Of a stretch of 64,000 nucleotides of DNA, positions 24,622 to 34,700 are shown piece after piece; position 1 is the stretch's first letter, and each line of letters opens with the position of its first letter. The notes beneath the pieces were generated by a model. It ran no database searches. It had not been told where the DNA came from and saw nothing but the letters and a program-made list of their open reading frames with translations. The position numbers and the translations under genes were made by a program. The stretch is from an uncultured bacterium (GTDB lineage Bacteria; Verrucomicrobiota; Lentisphaeria; Victivallales; UBA1829): NCBI GenBank assembly GCA_902778895.1, contig CACYZF010000002.1, positions 62,001-126,000 on the forward strand. The letters are read 5' to 3'.

Positions 24622-26379
24622 ATGAAAATACGTTGTCCGCAGTGCCAGAGAATCAGCGAGATCCCCCATGCCAACCATGGCCGGATCGCCGTCTGCGCCT
24701 GCAAGGCGACATTCCGGATCGATGATTCGACCGTCGTGGAGGAGTTTTCCCTGCCCGACCTCCCGCCGCCGGAGTCCATCGGCCGCTACACCGTCGTCCG
24801 CTACCTCGGACGCGGCGCGCTGAACTGTGTTTACGAGGGCATCCACCCGGACCTCGGCATCCCCGTCGCGATCAAGACGCTCCTCCCCGAGTACGCCTCG
24901 GACAGGCCGACCCGCGAAATGTTCCTGCATGCCATCAAGGCTTACGCGAAGGCAGTCCATCCGAACATCGTCAAAGTCCACGAGACGGGCAGAGACACGA
25001 ACGGCGTACCGTACCTTGTCATGGAGTTTCTTCCCGGCGGCACACTCGCGGACAGCCTCCAGAAAAACGGATTCTTCTCCGCGAAGGAGGCGGCCGGGAT
25101 CGGCTTGGACATCTGCCGCGCGCTTGTCGTGACCGCGGGGCTCGGCATCGTCCACCGCGACATCAAGCCGGACAACATCATGCTCTCCGCCGAGGGGCAG
25201 TACAAGCTTACGGATCTCGGACTTGCGAAACTCGACAATTCAACGGCGGCCGGAAACAGCGCGCTCGTTCTGGACGAAAACGATCCGGCGAAATCAGTCC
25301 GCAAATCGAGCTTCGGCACGCTCGAATACATGTCCCCGGAACAGTATATCGACTCCGAATCCTGCGACATCCGTTCGGACATCTACTCGCTTGGCGTGAC
25401 GCTGTACCAGCTCGCGACCGGGCGCCTCCCCTTCGAAACGCAGACACGTTCCGAACTCCGCCACATGCACATCTCCGTCGAACCGCTCGTTCCCAGCACA
25501 TACATGCACGGCATCCCCATCGACTTCGACTACATCGTCATGCACTGCATCCAGAAACGCCCCGAGGACCGTTACAGCACGCCGGAAGAACTGCTCGCCG
25601 ATCTGGAGGCATTCCTCTCGGGTACGCCGCTTCCCTCGACGACATGCGGCGCCATTCCTTTCGTCGGAATACCCGCGCCGATCATCCATCCGGCCGGGGA
25701 AAAGCGTTCCCTGCTGCTTCCGTTTATGGCCACTCTGCTTGTTCTGCTGGTCCTCGCAAGCGCCGGACTGCTGATTCTGAAGGAACGGCCGGGACAGCAG
25801 ATCATACAGCCGCAGCCGGCCGCCGGTTCGGCCGCGGAATCCGTACCCGGATCGAAAACATCCACGTCCCGGACGGAGCCGTCCGTTCTGCCCGGCCGGC
25901 CGTCCTCAAAAGAGCTTGACGCCGAGATTCTGATCGGCGGAGAGAACGCCAACGCGCATGCGTCCGGACTGTTCGAGGAAACCAGGAAAGCGGCGGCTCA
26001 GGCTATGACGGACCGCTTCGGATTCAAAAAGGCCATCGAAGACCTGGAGACCTTCACTTCGTCCGAGGAATACCAGATGGAAGCGCTGGACCTCATTTCC
26101 AAACTCAAAACGGCTTCCAATGCGGCTGTTGCGGACCTCATGAATTCGCTGAACGAAAAAGCCGCCCAGCTCATTGAAGCAGGAAATATCGACGGCGCGA
26201 TCAATGTCTACAGCACCGACATCGGGCCGCTCGCACCGGAATCCCAGATCGAACGCGAACGGAAGATGCTCAATCTTGAACTTGAAAAAATGCGTCGCGC
26301 GCATCCGGATATGGACACATTCGGGAACGCCGCGCCCGGATCCGATGAAACCGCCGCCGGGGAGGAACCGCAACCATGA
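24622..26379 (+). CDS. Hanks-type serine/threonine protein kinase with zinc ribbon and one membrane helix
   Basis: Phosphorylates proteins on Ser/Thr. An N-terminal four-cysteine ribbon (CPQCQ, later CACK) precedes the kinase domain (~54-335): glycine loop LGRGALNCVYEG, VAIK lysine, catalytic HRDIKPDN (~178), DLG in place of DFG, FGTLEYMSPEQY activation segment and DIYSLGVTLYQLATG. A membrane helix lies at about 363-386, and ~200 outer residues follow without PASTA repeats. Placement right after ftsW-murG suggests cell wall signalling. It overlaps the following sugar kinase gene by 4 bases; a PP2C-type phosphatase is at 49762. Confidence 0.92.
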   Translation: MKIRCPQCQRISEIPHANHGRIAVCACKATFRIDDSTVVEEFSLPDLPPPESIGRYTVVRYLGRGALNCVYEGIHPDLGIPVAIKTLLPEYASDRPTREMFLHAIKAYAKAVHPNIVKVHETGRDTNGVPYLVMEFLPGGTLADSLQKNGFFSAKEAAGIGLDICRALVVTAGLGIVHRDIKPDNIMLSAEGQYKLTDLGLAKLDNSTAAGNSALVLDENDPAKSVRKSSFGTLEYMSPEQYIDSESCDIRSDIYSLGVTLYQLATGRLPFETQTRSELRHMHISVEPLVPSTYMHGIPIDFDYIVMHCIQKRPEDRYSTPEELLADLEAFLSGTPLPSTTCGAIPFVGIPAPIIHPAGEKRSLLLPFMATLLVLLVLASAGLLILKERPGQQIIQPQPAAGSAAESVPGSKTSTSRTEPSVLPGRPSSKELDAEILIGGENANAHASGLFEETRKAAAQAMTDRFGFKKAIEDLETFTSSEEYQMEALDLISKLKTASNAAVADLMNSLNEKAAQLIEAGNIDGAINVYSTDIGPLAPESQIERERKMLNLELEKMRRAHPDMDTFGNAAPGSDETAAGEEPQP

Positions 26380-27347
26380 ACCTGAACGAATCCGCGCGAA
26401 AGAAACTCCCGCGCATTCTCGTCTGCGGACCGAATCCCGCCTGGCAAAAGACGCTCGTCTTCGAGGAGTTCCGTCCGCGCGAGGTCAACCGAGCGCTGGA
26501 ACGCGACTGCCGCGCCTCCGGCAAGGGCGTGAACTTCGCCCGCGCCGTCCGGACCTGGGGAACCGCCGTTCCGGTCGTGTTCCAGTTCTCCGGCGGCACG
26601 AACGGACGGAACCTCGAAGCCTGGCTCCGTCGGGAAGGCATTGAATTCGTCAGCCGGGAGATCGGGGACGAAACACGCTGCTGCACAACGGTCCTGTGCA
26701 AAAAAAACGCCTGCATGACCGAGCTGATCGAACCGTCGCCTTCCATCACGCCGGATGATGTGGATTTCCTGAAAAAACAGATCCTTTCGGCTCTCCCGGA
26801 CGCCGATGCGCTGGCGCTCTGCGGCACGCTCCCGAACGGTCCGCTGGACGGTTTCTATGCCACGCTCGTAAAAGAGGCGGTCCGCCTGAACAAATCTGTC
26901 CTGATGGATTCTGTGGCGCATTTCGACGAAACGCTCGCCGCCGGAGTCCAGTATCTGAAGATCAACAGCGGCGAACTCCTGACCGTGACCGGCGCTTCCG
27001 ATCCCGAAGCCGCCGCGCTCGAACTGCTGAACCGTTTCCCGCTTCGATGCGCCGCCATCACGGACGGCCCGGACAAAGCCTTCATCGCCCGGCAGGGCGT
27101 CGTTCACCATATTTCCATCCCCCCGATCTCCTGCGTATGCAATCCGCTTGGCGCGGGCGATGTCTGCTCCGGTGTCATGCTCTCCGAGCTTCTCTCGGGC
27201 GCAACCTCCGTTGAAGCCTTCACCGCCGGACTCGCCGCCGCATGCGCGAGCTGCCTCACGCAGTACGCCGCGGAATTCGACCGGGCGGAAGCACTTCGCA
27301 TCAAAAATGAAATGCGGATCGACCCCGCCACTCCCTGTACAACCTGA
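26376..27347 (+). CDS. PfkB-family sugar-phosphate kinase (1-phosphofructokinase/tagatose-6-phosphate kinase type)
   Basis: Ribokinase-fold kinase of the FruK/LacC branch: VCGPNPAWQKTL at the N-terminus, ASGKGVNFARAVRTWG, SGGTNGRNLEAWL, and the catalytic NPLGAGDVCSGVM with the GAGD anion hole and Asp base. FruK normally forms fructose-1,6-bisphosphate from fructose-1-phosphate; no PTS genes are nearby, so the substrate is uncertain. Its ATG overlaps the stop of the Hanks kinase gene, so the two are translationally coupled, an unusual pairing. Confidence 0.85.
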   Translation: MNLNESARKKLPRILVCGPNPAWQKTLVFEEFRPREVNRALERDCRASGKGVNFARAVRTWGTAVPVVFQFSGGTNGRNLEAWLRREGIEFVSREIGDETRCCTTVLCKKNACMTELIEPSPSITPDDVDFLKKQILSALPDADALALCGTLPNGPLDGFYATLVKEAVRLNKSVLMDSVAHFDETLAAGVQYLKINSGELLTVTGASDPEAAALELLNRFPLRCAAITDGPDKAFIARQGVVHHISIPPISCVCNPLGAGDVCSGVMLSELLSGATSVEAFTAGLAAACASCLTQYAAEFDRAEALRIKNEMRIDPATPCTT

Positions 27348-27401
27348 TACAACAACAAATCTCAAACATATTAAACAAAACAACCTGAAAGGAAACTATC
27401 C

Positions 27402-28433
27402 ATGAGCTCCAATTCTTCCGGCGGTTTTTTCCGCGGCTGCCTGATCGCGGTCGGCGTCTTCGTTGTCGTCTGCTTCCTCGGATTCATCGCCCTCTTCGCG
27501 CTGATCGGCGTCGTCGCAGGCGCAATCAGCGAAAGCGGTACTGCGCTCAAGTCCGGTTCGGCCGAATACACGACCGAATTCATCAGCGGCAATGAGAACG
27601 CCGAAAACCGGATCGCCGTTATCGACGTGAAGGGCGCGATCGCAAGCGAAGGCGAGTCCTTCGGCGAAGTCGTCGCAAACTCAAAACAGATCGTCAAACT
27701 CATCCGCGCCGCGAAGGACGACGAGACCGTGAAGGCGATCATCGTCGACCTCGACACCCCCGGCGGCGAAGTCACCGCCTCCGACGAGATCTACCATGAG
27801 CTCAAACTCTGCGGCAAGCCCGTCGTCGCCATGATGAACACGATGGCGGCCAGCGGCGGCTACTATGTGGCCTGCGGCGCGAACAAGATCGTCGCGAACA
27901 AGTTCACCATGACCGGCAGCATCGGCGTGATCATCTCCACCGTGGACGTCTCCGGCCTGCTCGACTGGGCCAAGGTCAAGCCCGAGTTCTACACCTCCGG
28001 CAAGATGAAAGCCATGCTCAATCCTGCCCTCCCGACCACAGAGGAAGAAGCGAAGGTCGTCCAGGCGCTCGTCATGGACGCCTACAAGGAATTCGCCGGG
28101 ATCGTCTCCGAAGCCCGGAACATCCCGCTTGAGAAGATCACCCAGGGCGAACTCGGCGACGGCCGCGTCTTCGACGGCGAACAGGCGCTCGCGAACGGCC
28201 TCGTCGACCAGATCGGCTACTTCTCGACCGCCGAGGACGCCGCGCTCGAACTCGCCGGACTCACCCGCGACAACTGCCGCATCGAACGCTTCAAGACCAG
28301 CACCTCCCTCGCCGACCTCCTCGGCATGTTCGGCGTGAAGGCGCAGCCCGTCACGTTCAACTCGCTCCTCTCCGGCACGAACGTCGTCCTCCCGAAGGCC
28401 GGCTGCCCCTACTACCTCGCCACGGGTCTCTGA
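27402..28433 (+). CDS. sppA: Signal peptide peptidase SppA (S49 family)
   Basis: Membrane-anchored serine protease that degrades cleaved signal peptides. One helix at about residues 12-40 anchors it. The S49 domain shows IAVIDVKGAI, VDLDTPGGEV, the nucleophile Ser151 in MAASGGYYVACGA, and the general-base Lys203 in SGKMKAM. The 343-residue length matches the short, single-domain form. AAAGGAAA precedes the ATG. It lies in the same-strand run between the sugar kinase and the iron-sulphur protein. Confidence 0.92.
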   Translation: MSSNSSGGFFRGCLIAVGVFVVVCFLGFIALFALIGVVAGAISESGTALKSGSAEYTTEFISGNENAENRIAVIDVKGAIASEGESFGEVVANSKQIVKLIRAAKDDETVKAIIVDLDTPGGEVTASDEIYHELKLCGKPVVAMMNTMAASGGYYVACGANKIVANKFTMTGSIGVIISTVDVSGLLDWAKVKPEFYTSGKMKAMLNPALPTTEEEAKVVQALVMDAYKEFAGIVSEARNIPLEKITQGELGDGRVFDGEQALANGLVDQIGYFSTAEDAALELAGLTRDNCRIERFKTSTSLADLLGMFGVKAQPVTFNSLLSGTNVVLPKAGCPYYLATGL

Positions 28434-28457
28434 TCTCCTCCGTCTTTCGCGTGCGCC

Positions 28458-29462
28458 ATGAGAGATTTTGAACGGGAAGTCAGCAACGCCGCCGGGCCGC
28501 TTCCGCCGATCCGGACGGAAGAGTTCTCCTGGTCCCTCGCCAGGTACTACCTCTTCCGGTTCTGCCGCCGGGCGTATTTCATCCGGTACTACCTCGCGCA
28601 GGGCGGGTGGGACGCCTATTCCCACACGCTCGCCCGCGAAGCGTATTTCAGCAAATACCTGATGCCGTTCGACACCTGGCTCTCGCGCACGCTCCGCGAC
28701 TCCATCCGCGAGGCGTTCGCCAAGATGAGCGCCGGTTCGCCCGGACACAAACGCCGCGGCTTCGGGTTCTACCTGCTGCGCCAGATCGGCAAGGCCACGG
28801 CGGACCTGCAGCTCAGCCTGAAGAACCGCGAATACCTCTACGACGCGAAACGCCCCGCGATCCTGGAATACCACCTCGGGATCGGCGATTTCGCCGACGT
28901 CGACAAGCTTACCGAAATGGCCGTCTCCATTCTCGGCGACGCCTACGCCATGCTCTCCCGCTCCGACATCATCGCCGATCTCGCGAACATCAGTTTCGTC
29001 GACCTCCGCACCGACGACGTCTTCATCAGCGTCGATTACAAGGGCTTCCCCATCTGGCTCGTCCCCGGCCTCATCTACTTCCACGAGGGCGCGGCGTCCG
29101 CCATCAACGCGGAGGTCCGCCTCACCGGCGGCGAAAACACCAGCGACTTCTTCGCGCGCATCGGACGCCTGAACTCGCTTTTCGCCCTCTACTGCGCCAA
29201 CCGCTACCCCGGATTCCCCGTCAGCATCACCACGTTCACCTTCTCGCAGGAACTCTCCAGCGTGGTCTACAACCTCTTCGAGCCCGACATCGAGTCCCTG
29301 ATCGACAAGAGCAGCGGAGAGATGCTCGCGCTCATCGACAAGGACGGTCTCGCCCACCCGGAGGACTTCCCCCCGTGCGAAAACCGCGACGCCTGCCGCA
29401 CCTGCCGTTACCAGTCCGCGTGCAGACTCCTCGAAAGCGCCATGCAGGGCAAACAGGTCTGA
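28458..29462 (+). CDS. Cas4/AddB-like iron-sulphur protein of the PD-(D/E)XK fold, nuclease motifs degraded
   Basis: Cys36 (FRFCRRAYF) plus Cys313, Cys316 and Cys322 (CRTCRYQSAC) reproduce the split four-cysteine 4Fe-4S pattern of Cas4, AddB and related PD-(D/E)XK nucleases. Between them, the hallmark strand pair reads IWLVPGLIYF and SAINAEVRL where active enzymes have a PDL-type Asp and a (D/E)xK such as VDWKTG. The metal-binding residues therefore seem to be lost. The gene ends 9 bp before uvrB and is likely co-translated with it, pointing to a DNA-repair link. The alignment is by eye; the Fe-S pattern is the firmer part. Confidence 0.65.
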   Translation: MRDFEREVSNAAGPLPPIRTEEFSWSLARYYLFRFCRRAYFIRYYLAQGGWDAYSHTLAREAYFSKYLMPFDTWLSRTLRDSIREAFAKMSAGSPGHKRRGFGFYLLRQIGKATADLQLSLKNREYLYDAKRPAILEYHLGIGDFADVDKLTEMAVSILGDAYAMLSRSDIIADLANISFVDLRTDDVFISVDYKGFPIWLVPGLIYFHEGAASAINAEVRLTGGENTSDFFARIGRLNSLFALYCANRYPGFPVSITTFTFSQELSSVVYNLFEPDIESLIDKSSGEMLALIDKDGLAHPEDFPPCENRDACRTCRYQSACRLLESAMQGKQV

Positions 29463-29471
29463 GGTAACGCC

Positions 29472-31619
29472 ATGATCCAGGACTCCGGCGAACTATTCCG
29501 CGTGGTCTCCGACTATGAACCAGCGGGCGACCAGGCCGACGCCATCCGCCAGCTGAAGGAAAACCTCGACCGCGGCATCCGGCATCAGACGCTCCTCGGC
29601 GTCACGGGCAGCGGCAAGACATTCACGCTCGCGAAACTCCTCGAATCCGAACTGAACCGCCCTGCGCTCGTCCTCTCCCATAACAAGACGCTCGCCGCCC
29701 AGCTCTACAGCGAGTTCAAGGCGTTCTTCCCGACCAACGCCGTCGAATACTTCATCAGCTACTACGACTACTATCTGCCCGAATCCTACATCCCGCAGAC
29801 TGACACCTACATTGCGAAGGACGCCAGCATCAACGACAACATCGAGCGCCTCCGCCTCAGCGCCACGGCGTCCCTGCTCGAACGCCGCGACACACTCGTC
29901 GTCGCCAGCGTCTCCTGCATCTACGGCCTGACCTCGCCCGAAGACTACGACTCCATGAGCCTGCGCCTCGCCGCCGGGGACGAGCTCGACCGCGACCTCT
30001 TCCTGCACATGCTCGTCGCCATCCAGTACGAACGCAACGACGTCGCGCCCGAACGCGGCCAGTTCCGCGTGCGCGGCGACTGCGTGGACGTCTTCCTGTC
30101 GCAGAAGGAGGAGTTCCTGCGCGTGGAGTTCTGGGGCGACAACATCGAATCCATCTCCCGGCGCGACCTCGTGACCGGCCACGTGATCGCCCAGTGCCGC
30201 AAGGCGCTCATCTTCCCCGCCCGCCATTTCGTGCTGCCGCAGGAGAAGATCGACGCCGCCATGAACGGCATCCTGGAGGAGATGCGGACCTGCGTCCACA
30301 ATTTCGAGGAACAGGGCAAGCTCGTCGAGGCGCAGCGCCTCTTCCAGCGCGTGAACTACGACGTGGAGATGATGAAGGAGATCGGCTACTGCCCCGGCAT
30401 CGAAAACTACTCGCGCCACCTCTCCGGCCGCGCCCCCGGCTCCCGCCCGTTCTGCCTCGTCGACTTCATGCCGAAGGATTACCTGCTCTTCATCGACGAA
30501 TCCCACGTGACGCTCCCCCAGCTTCAGGCGATGTACAAGGCCGACCGCAGCCGCAAGCAGACGCTCGTCGACTACGGGTTCCGCCTGCCCTCCGCGCTCG
30601 ACAACCGCCCGCTCACCTTCGACGAATTCCTCGGCCTCACCGGCGACACCGTGTACGTCTCCGCCACCCCCGGCGACTACGAGATGAAAATGTGCGGCGA
30701 CGCGGTCGTGGAACTGGTCGTGCGCCCGACCGGGCTGCTCGATCCGCCCGTCGAGGTGCGTCCGCTCGGTTCGCAGATCGACGACGTGATCGCGGAAATC
30801 CGCGCCACGGCGGCGGCCGGGGCGCGTTCCCTCGTCGTCACGCTCACGAAGAAGAGCTCCGAACGCCTCGCCGACTATCTGTCCGACGTCGGCATCCGCG
30901 TGAAATACCTGCACTCCGAGATCGACGCCATCGAACGCGTGAAGATCCTGAACGAACTCCGGCGCGGCGACTTCGACTGCATCGTCGGAATCAACCTCAT
31001 CCGTGAGGGCATCGACCTCCCGGAGATCCGCCTCGTCGCCATCCTCGACGCCGACAAGGAGGGCTTCCTGCGTTCCCGCCGTTCCCTCATCCAGGTCGCC
31101 GGACGCGCCGCGCGAAACGCCGACGGCAAGGTGATCCTGTACGCCGACAACATGACCGACAGCATGAAGGCGCTCATCGAGACCACCGAGGCGCGCCGCG
31201 CCAAGCAGAACGCCTACAACGCCGAACACGGCATCGTCCCCCACACCATCATCAAGCCCCCGCGCGAGACCATCGCCGAAATCATCGGCGCGACCCAGCC
31301 CGAATCCACCCCCGCGCCCGCCGCCTCGAACTCCGGCCGAGCCTACACGTTCCATGAACCCGGCGCGCCCTACAACACCGGCATGAAGACGCGTCCCGCG
31401 AAGGGCCGGAAGGGACGCGGCATGAAGGGCCAGTCTATCGAGCTCAGCGAGACCGAGGAGATCCTGAAGCAGACCGGGGCCGCCAGCATCGACGAACTCG
31501 TGCTCGAACTCGAATCCCAGATGCTCGAAGCCGCGCAGGCGCTCGAATTCGAGCGCGCCGCACAGCTCCGCGACCGCATCCGCTCCCTCTCGAAAGACCT
31601 CGACGCCCCGCCCTTCTGA
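29472..31619 (+). CDS. uvrB: Excinuclease ABC subunit B (UvrB)
   Basis: Damage-verification helicase of nucleotide excision repair, working with UvrA and UvrC. Walker A GVTGSGKT lies near residue 44, followed by ALVLSHNKTLAAQL. The beta-hairpin YYDYYLPESYIPQTDTYI that clamps DNA is intact. Helicase motifs include IDESHVTLPQ and GINLIREGIDLPE, then QVAGRAARN. The C-terminal UVR domain (LESQMLEAAQALEFERAAQLRDRI) binds UvrC. At 715 residues it is slightly longer than usual, owing to an Ala/Pro-rich linker before the UVR domain. Confidence 0.97.
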   Translation: MIQDSGELFRVVSDYEPAGDQADAIRQLKENLDRGIRHQTLLGVTGSGKTFTLAKLLESELNRPALVLSHNKTLAAQLYSEFKAFFPTNAVEYFISYYDYYLPESYIPQTDTYIAKDASINDNIERLRLSATASLLERRDTLVVASVSCIYGLTSPEDYDSMSLRLAAGDELDRDLFLHMLVAIQYERNDVAPERGQFRVRGDCVDVFLSQKEEFLRVEFWGDNIESISRRDLVTGHVIAQCRKALIFPARHFVLPQEKIDAAMNGILEEMRTCVHNFEEQGKLVEAQRLFQRVNYDVEMMKEIGYCPGIENYSRHLSGRAPGSRPFCLVDFMPKDYLLFIDESHVTLPQLQAMYKADRSRKQTLVDYGFRLPSALDNRPLTFDEFLGLTGDTVYVSATPGDYEMKMCGDAVVELVVRPTGLLDPPVEVRPLGSQIDDVIAEIRATAAAGARSLVVTLTKKSSERLADYLSDVGIRVKYLHSEIDAIERVKILNELRRGDFDCIVGINLIREGIDLPEIRLVAILDADKEGFLRSRRSLIQVAGRAARNADGKVILYADNMTDSMKALIETTEARRAKQNAYNAEHGIVPHTIIKPPRETIAEIIGATQPESTPAPAASNSGRAYTFHEPGAPYNTGMKTRPAKGRKGRGMKGQSIELSETEEILKQTGAASIDELVLELESQMLEAAQALEFERAAQLRDRIRSLSKDLDAPPF

Positions 31620-31638
31620 ACAAATCGCCCGTTATCAT

Positions 31639-31667
31639 TTGAAATTGATGCTCCAATATGATATATT
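31639..31667 (+). promoter_or_regulatory. Promoter of the GFFPF-repeat lipoprotein
   Basis: TTGAAA (31639-31644), 17-bp spacer, TATATT (31662-31667) preceded by TGA. Confidence 0.65.
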
Positions 31668-31724
31668 AACCGAAACCCGAATCCTCTCCACCCCATTGAT
31701 CTGATACAAACGGAAAGCTCCACC

Positions 31725-34700
31725 ATGAATCCGCGCCACCTGAAAGCATCCCTCCTCTCCGCATTCGCAATTCTCGCGGCCCTGCTCGTTTCTTCTTGCG
31801 CCTCCAGCGAACGCATGAACCGCATCGGTTGGGATTCCGATTCCTACTCCGCGCCGAAGGCCAGCCGCATTTCCGGCGGCAGATTCGATGACGCCGTCGT
31901 CAATCTCCACACCCCCGTCGGGCTGAAGGACCGCCAGGTCAACATCTGGCCGTTCTGCACCGTGAACAGCCGTTACGTCAGCGTGCTGTGGCCGTTCATC
32001 GACTGGGACGACTTCGGCATGGCGATCCGCCCGTTCTTCAACCAGGAGGGCAACGACTGCTCCATCCTGTTCCCCCTCTCCTCGTGGAACACCGTCGACG
32101 GCGACGGCTGGGCGCTGAACGCGTACTGGGACGAGGACTGCTTCGGCATCGTCCCGGTCATGCACATCGGGGACGGCAAAGGGTGGGCGCTGAATTCCTA
32201 CTGGACCAAAAACTTCTGGGGCGTCTTCCCGCTGATGCATTTCGGGAAGAAGGAAGGCGATTTCTGGTTCGCCGGGCCGGTCTTCGGCAACGAAGGGCGC
32301 GTCGGAGTCATCCCGGTCTGCTATTTCGGCGACAGGCTCGATTTCGTTGGCCCCGTCTGGTGGGTACACCCATCGAAGGATGAAACGGCAAAGAATAAAC
32401 AGGCGGGTCTTAAAGAGGAAGGAACGACTTCGTTCGGCGTCTTCCCGCTTTACTGGCACGAATTCGGGGCGGGGTCCGCACTGATTCCCGTTTATTTCTA
32501 TGCGAAGAACAAGGCCTTCCTTTCGCCGCTCTTCTGGATGACCACGGGGTACGGCGATGAGAGCGACCAATGGGTCAGGGGCCAGTATCTTCTCCTCGGC
32601 TACTGGGATGAAAACTGGATCGAACACGGCTTCTTCCCGTTCTACAGGGTCGACAGGGAGGACGAAGACCTCAACCATGTTCTCCTCTGGTGGTGGAAAA
32701 ACAACTCGCAGAGCCGCGGGCTTTTCCCGTTCGCCTGGTTCAACAAGAACGGCGGGCTCATCCTTCCCTTCGCGAAATGGAACAACCGTTCCGCCACGGG
32801 CATGAACGGCGAGGAGGAGACCTGGACGGAAGGAAATATTCTGCTGCTCGGCTACTGGGGCCGCAACGCATACGGGTTCTTCCCGTTCTTCCGCGGATCG
32901 TCCGCCGTCGAGGACATGAAGTACGTCGGCCCGCTCTGGTGGGCGTACGACGAGGATGAGCGCGAATACGGCTTCTTCCCGTTCTTCCGCGTCGAGCGCA
33001 GTCAGGGCGAGGCGAACAGGAGCTACCTCTTCCCCGTCTACAGCTGGGAGAAAGACCGCTTCGGCTCCGAATTCACGTCCATCCCGTATTTCCGCGAGGA
33101 TTACGATTACCCCGAATACCGCGCGACCACGTCCGTCCACGGCCGCCGGTACCTCATCTACGCCGACCACGAGAAGAAGGGCAACCGGTTCAAGGCGGCG
33201 CACGACCGCGACGACTACATCCCGCGCTGGGGCTATTCGCCCTCCTACATGGACGATGTGAAGGCGCGCATGAAGGAGGACGACCTCACGAGCGAGGAAG
33301 CGCAGACAAAAGTGAACGACGAGATCGCCTCGAAGTGGGAAGTCGGCACGACCGCCCTGCATCCGTTCTTCGAGTGGACCAGCTCGAACGAAGGCGAACG
33401 CGACCTGCGCCTGCTCTTCTACCTCTTCGGATTCGACCGCGACAAAGACTCCACTTCCAACTGGCTGCTCTGGCACATCCTGTTCACCTCCGGCTCCGAC
33501 CGCAGCCGCGACAGCTACGGATTCGAACGGACCTCCAGCTACACCAACATCCTCGGCGTCTTCCCCTACTGGTTCCGCGATACCGAGGTCCCGTATTCTT
33601 ACGAGCAGAGCTGGACGCCGCAGATCTACATCGAGGAAAGCATCGAACGGCTCCTGAGGCGAGCCCTCATGGAGGACGGCTCCGAGGAAAGCGAACAGTG
33701 GAGCAAGGACGTCTACACGGATTACGTCGGGAAGAAGTACATCGCGAACCGGATCGAGGTCCCGCAGCCGGTCGCCGACGGGCCGTTCTCGCCCGCGCCG
33801 GGCAGAGAGCCGAAACCCGTGACCGTCGTCAAGACGGGCGGGCTCAGGCAGATCGTCGCAGGCATCCCGAACGAGGATGTCTTCCGTCTCTGCGGCATGG
33901 ACCGCGCGCTTTCCGGCGAAATGACCGCGCAGGAGGCGGAGGACGCGGCGAAACGCCTCATGGACGTCGAGCTGAAAAGGCACGCTTCCGGCGGCACGGC
34001 AGTCCGGACCCGCTACGGCTTCTTCCCGCTCTTCGGCGTCGACCGGACCGTGCGTGAGAAGGACGGCAAGACGATGCCCGTCTCGACCGAAGTCATCACC
34101 CCGCTCACCTACACCAGCGTCGAGGAGGGCGAGTCCGTCATGCGGATCCTGCTCGGCATCCTCGGCTACAGCTCCAGCGAAGAACACTTCCGCCTCGCCA
34201 ACGGCCATGCATACACGGAGGACGTCCTCTCCACGCTCGGGATTATCCGCACCGAAAGCAAATCCCGTCCGCGAACGAAAGGCAATGTCGAACTGCTCAA
34301 CAGCTTCGCAAATCTCCTCCGCAATCCGCCCGCCGCGGACGACAATCCCCTGCTCGCCGATTTCTGGAATCTCCGGGTCACGGCCACCTGCAACAACGTG
34401 CTGACGAGGTATGCGAGGTTCAAGGACATCGTGTCCGTCGTCACAACCTACCGCGACGGCGCGCGCACGGCCGCCGACACGCAGGCCATGCTCGACAACA
34501 TCGTCCGCTGGGAAAATGATTATTTCTGGGAAGGCGACGAACGTTCCACGTCCAGCGGGTTCTATCCGTTCTTCTTCTGGAGCAAGGACTGCCTCGACCG
34601 CAACGGCGACCTTTCCAGGATCGCCAGATCGTGGTTCGTGCTCCCGCTCCTCTCCGGCGGCAGTTCCAATCCCGAAGGCTCCTCCCTCGGCATCCTCGCC

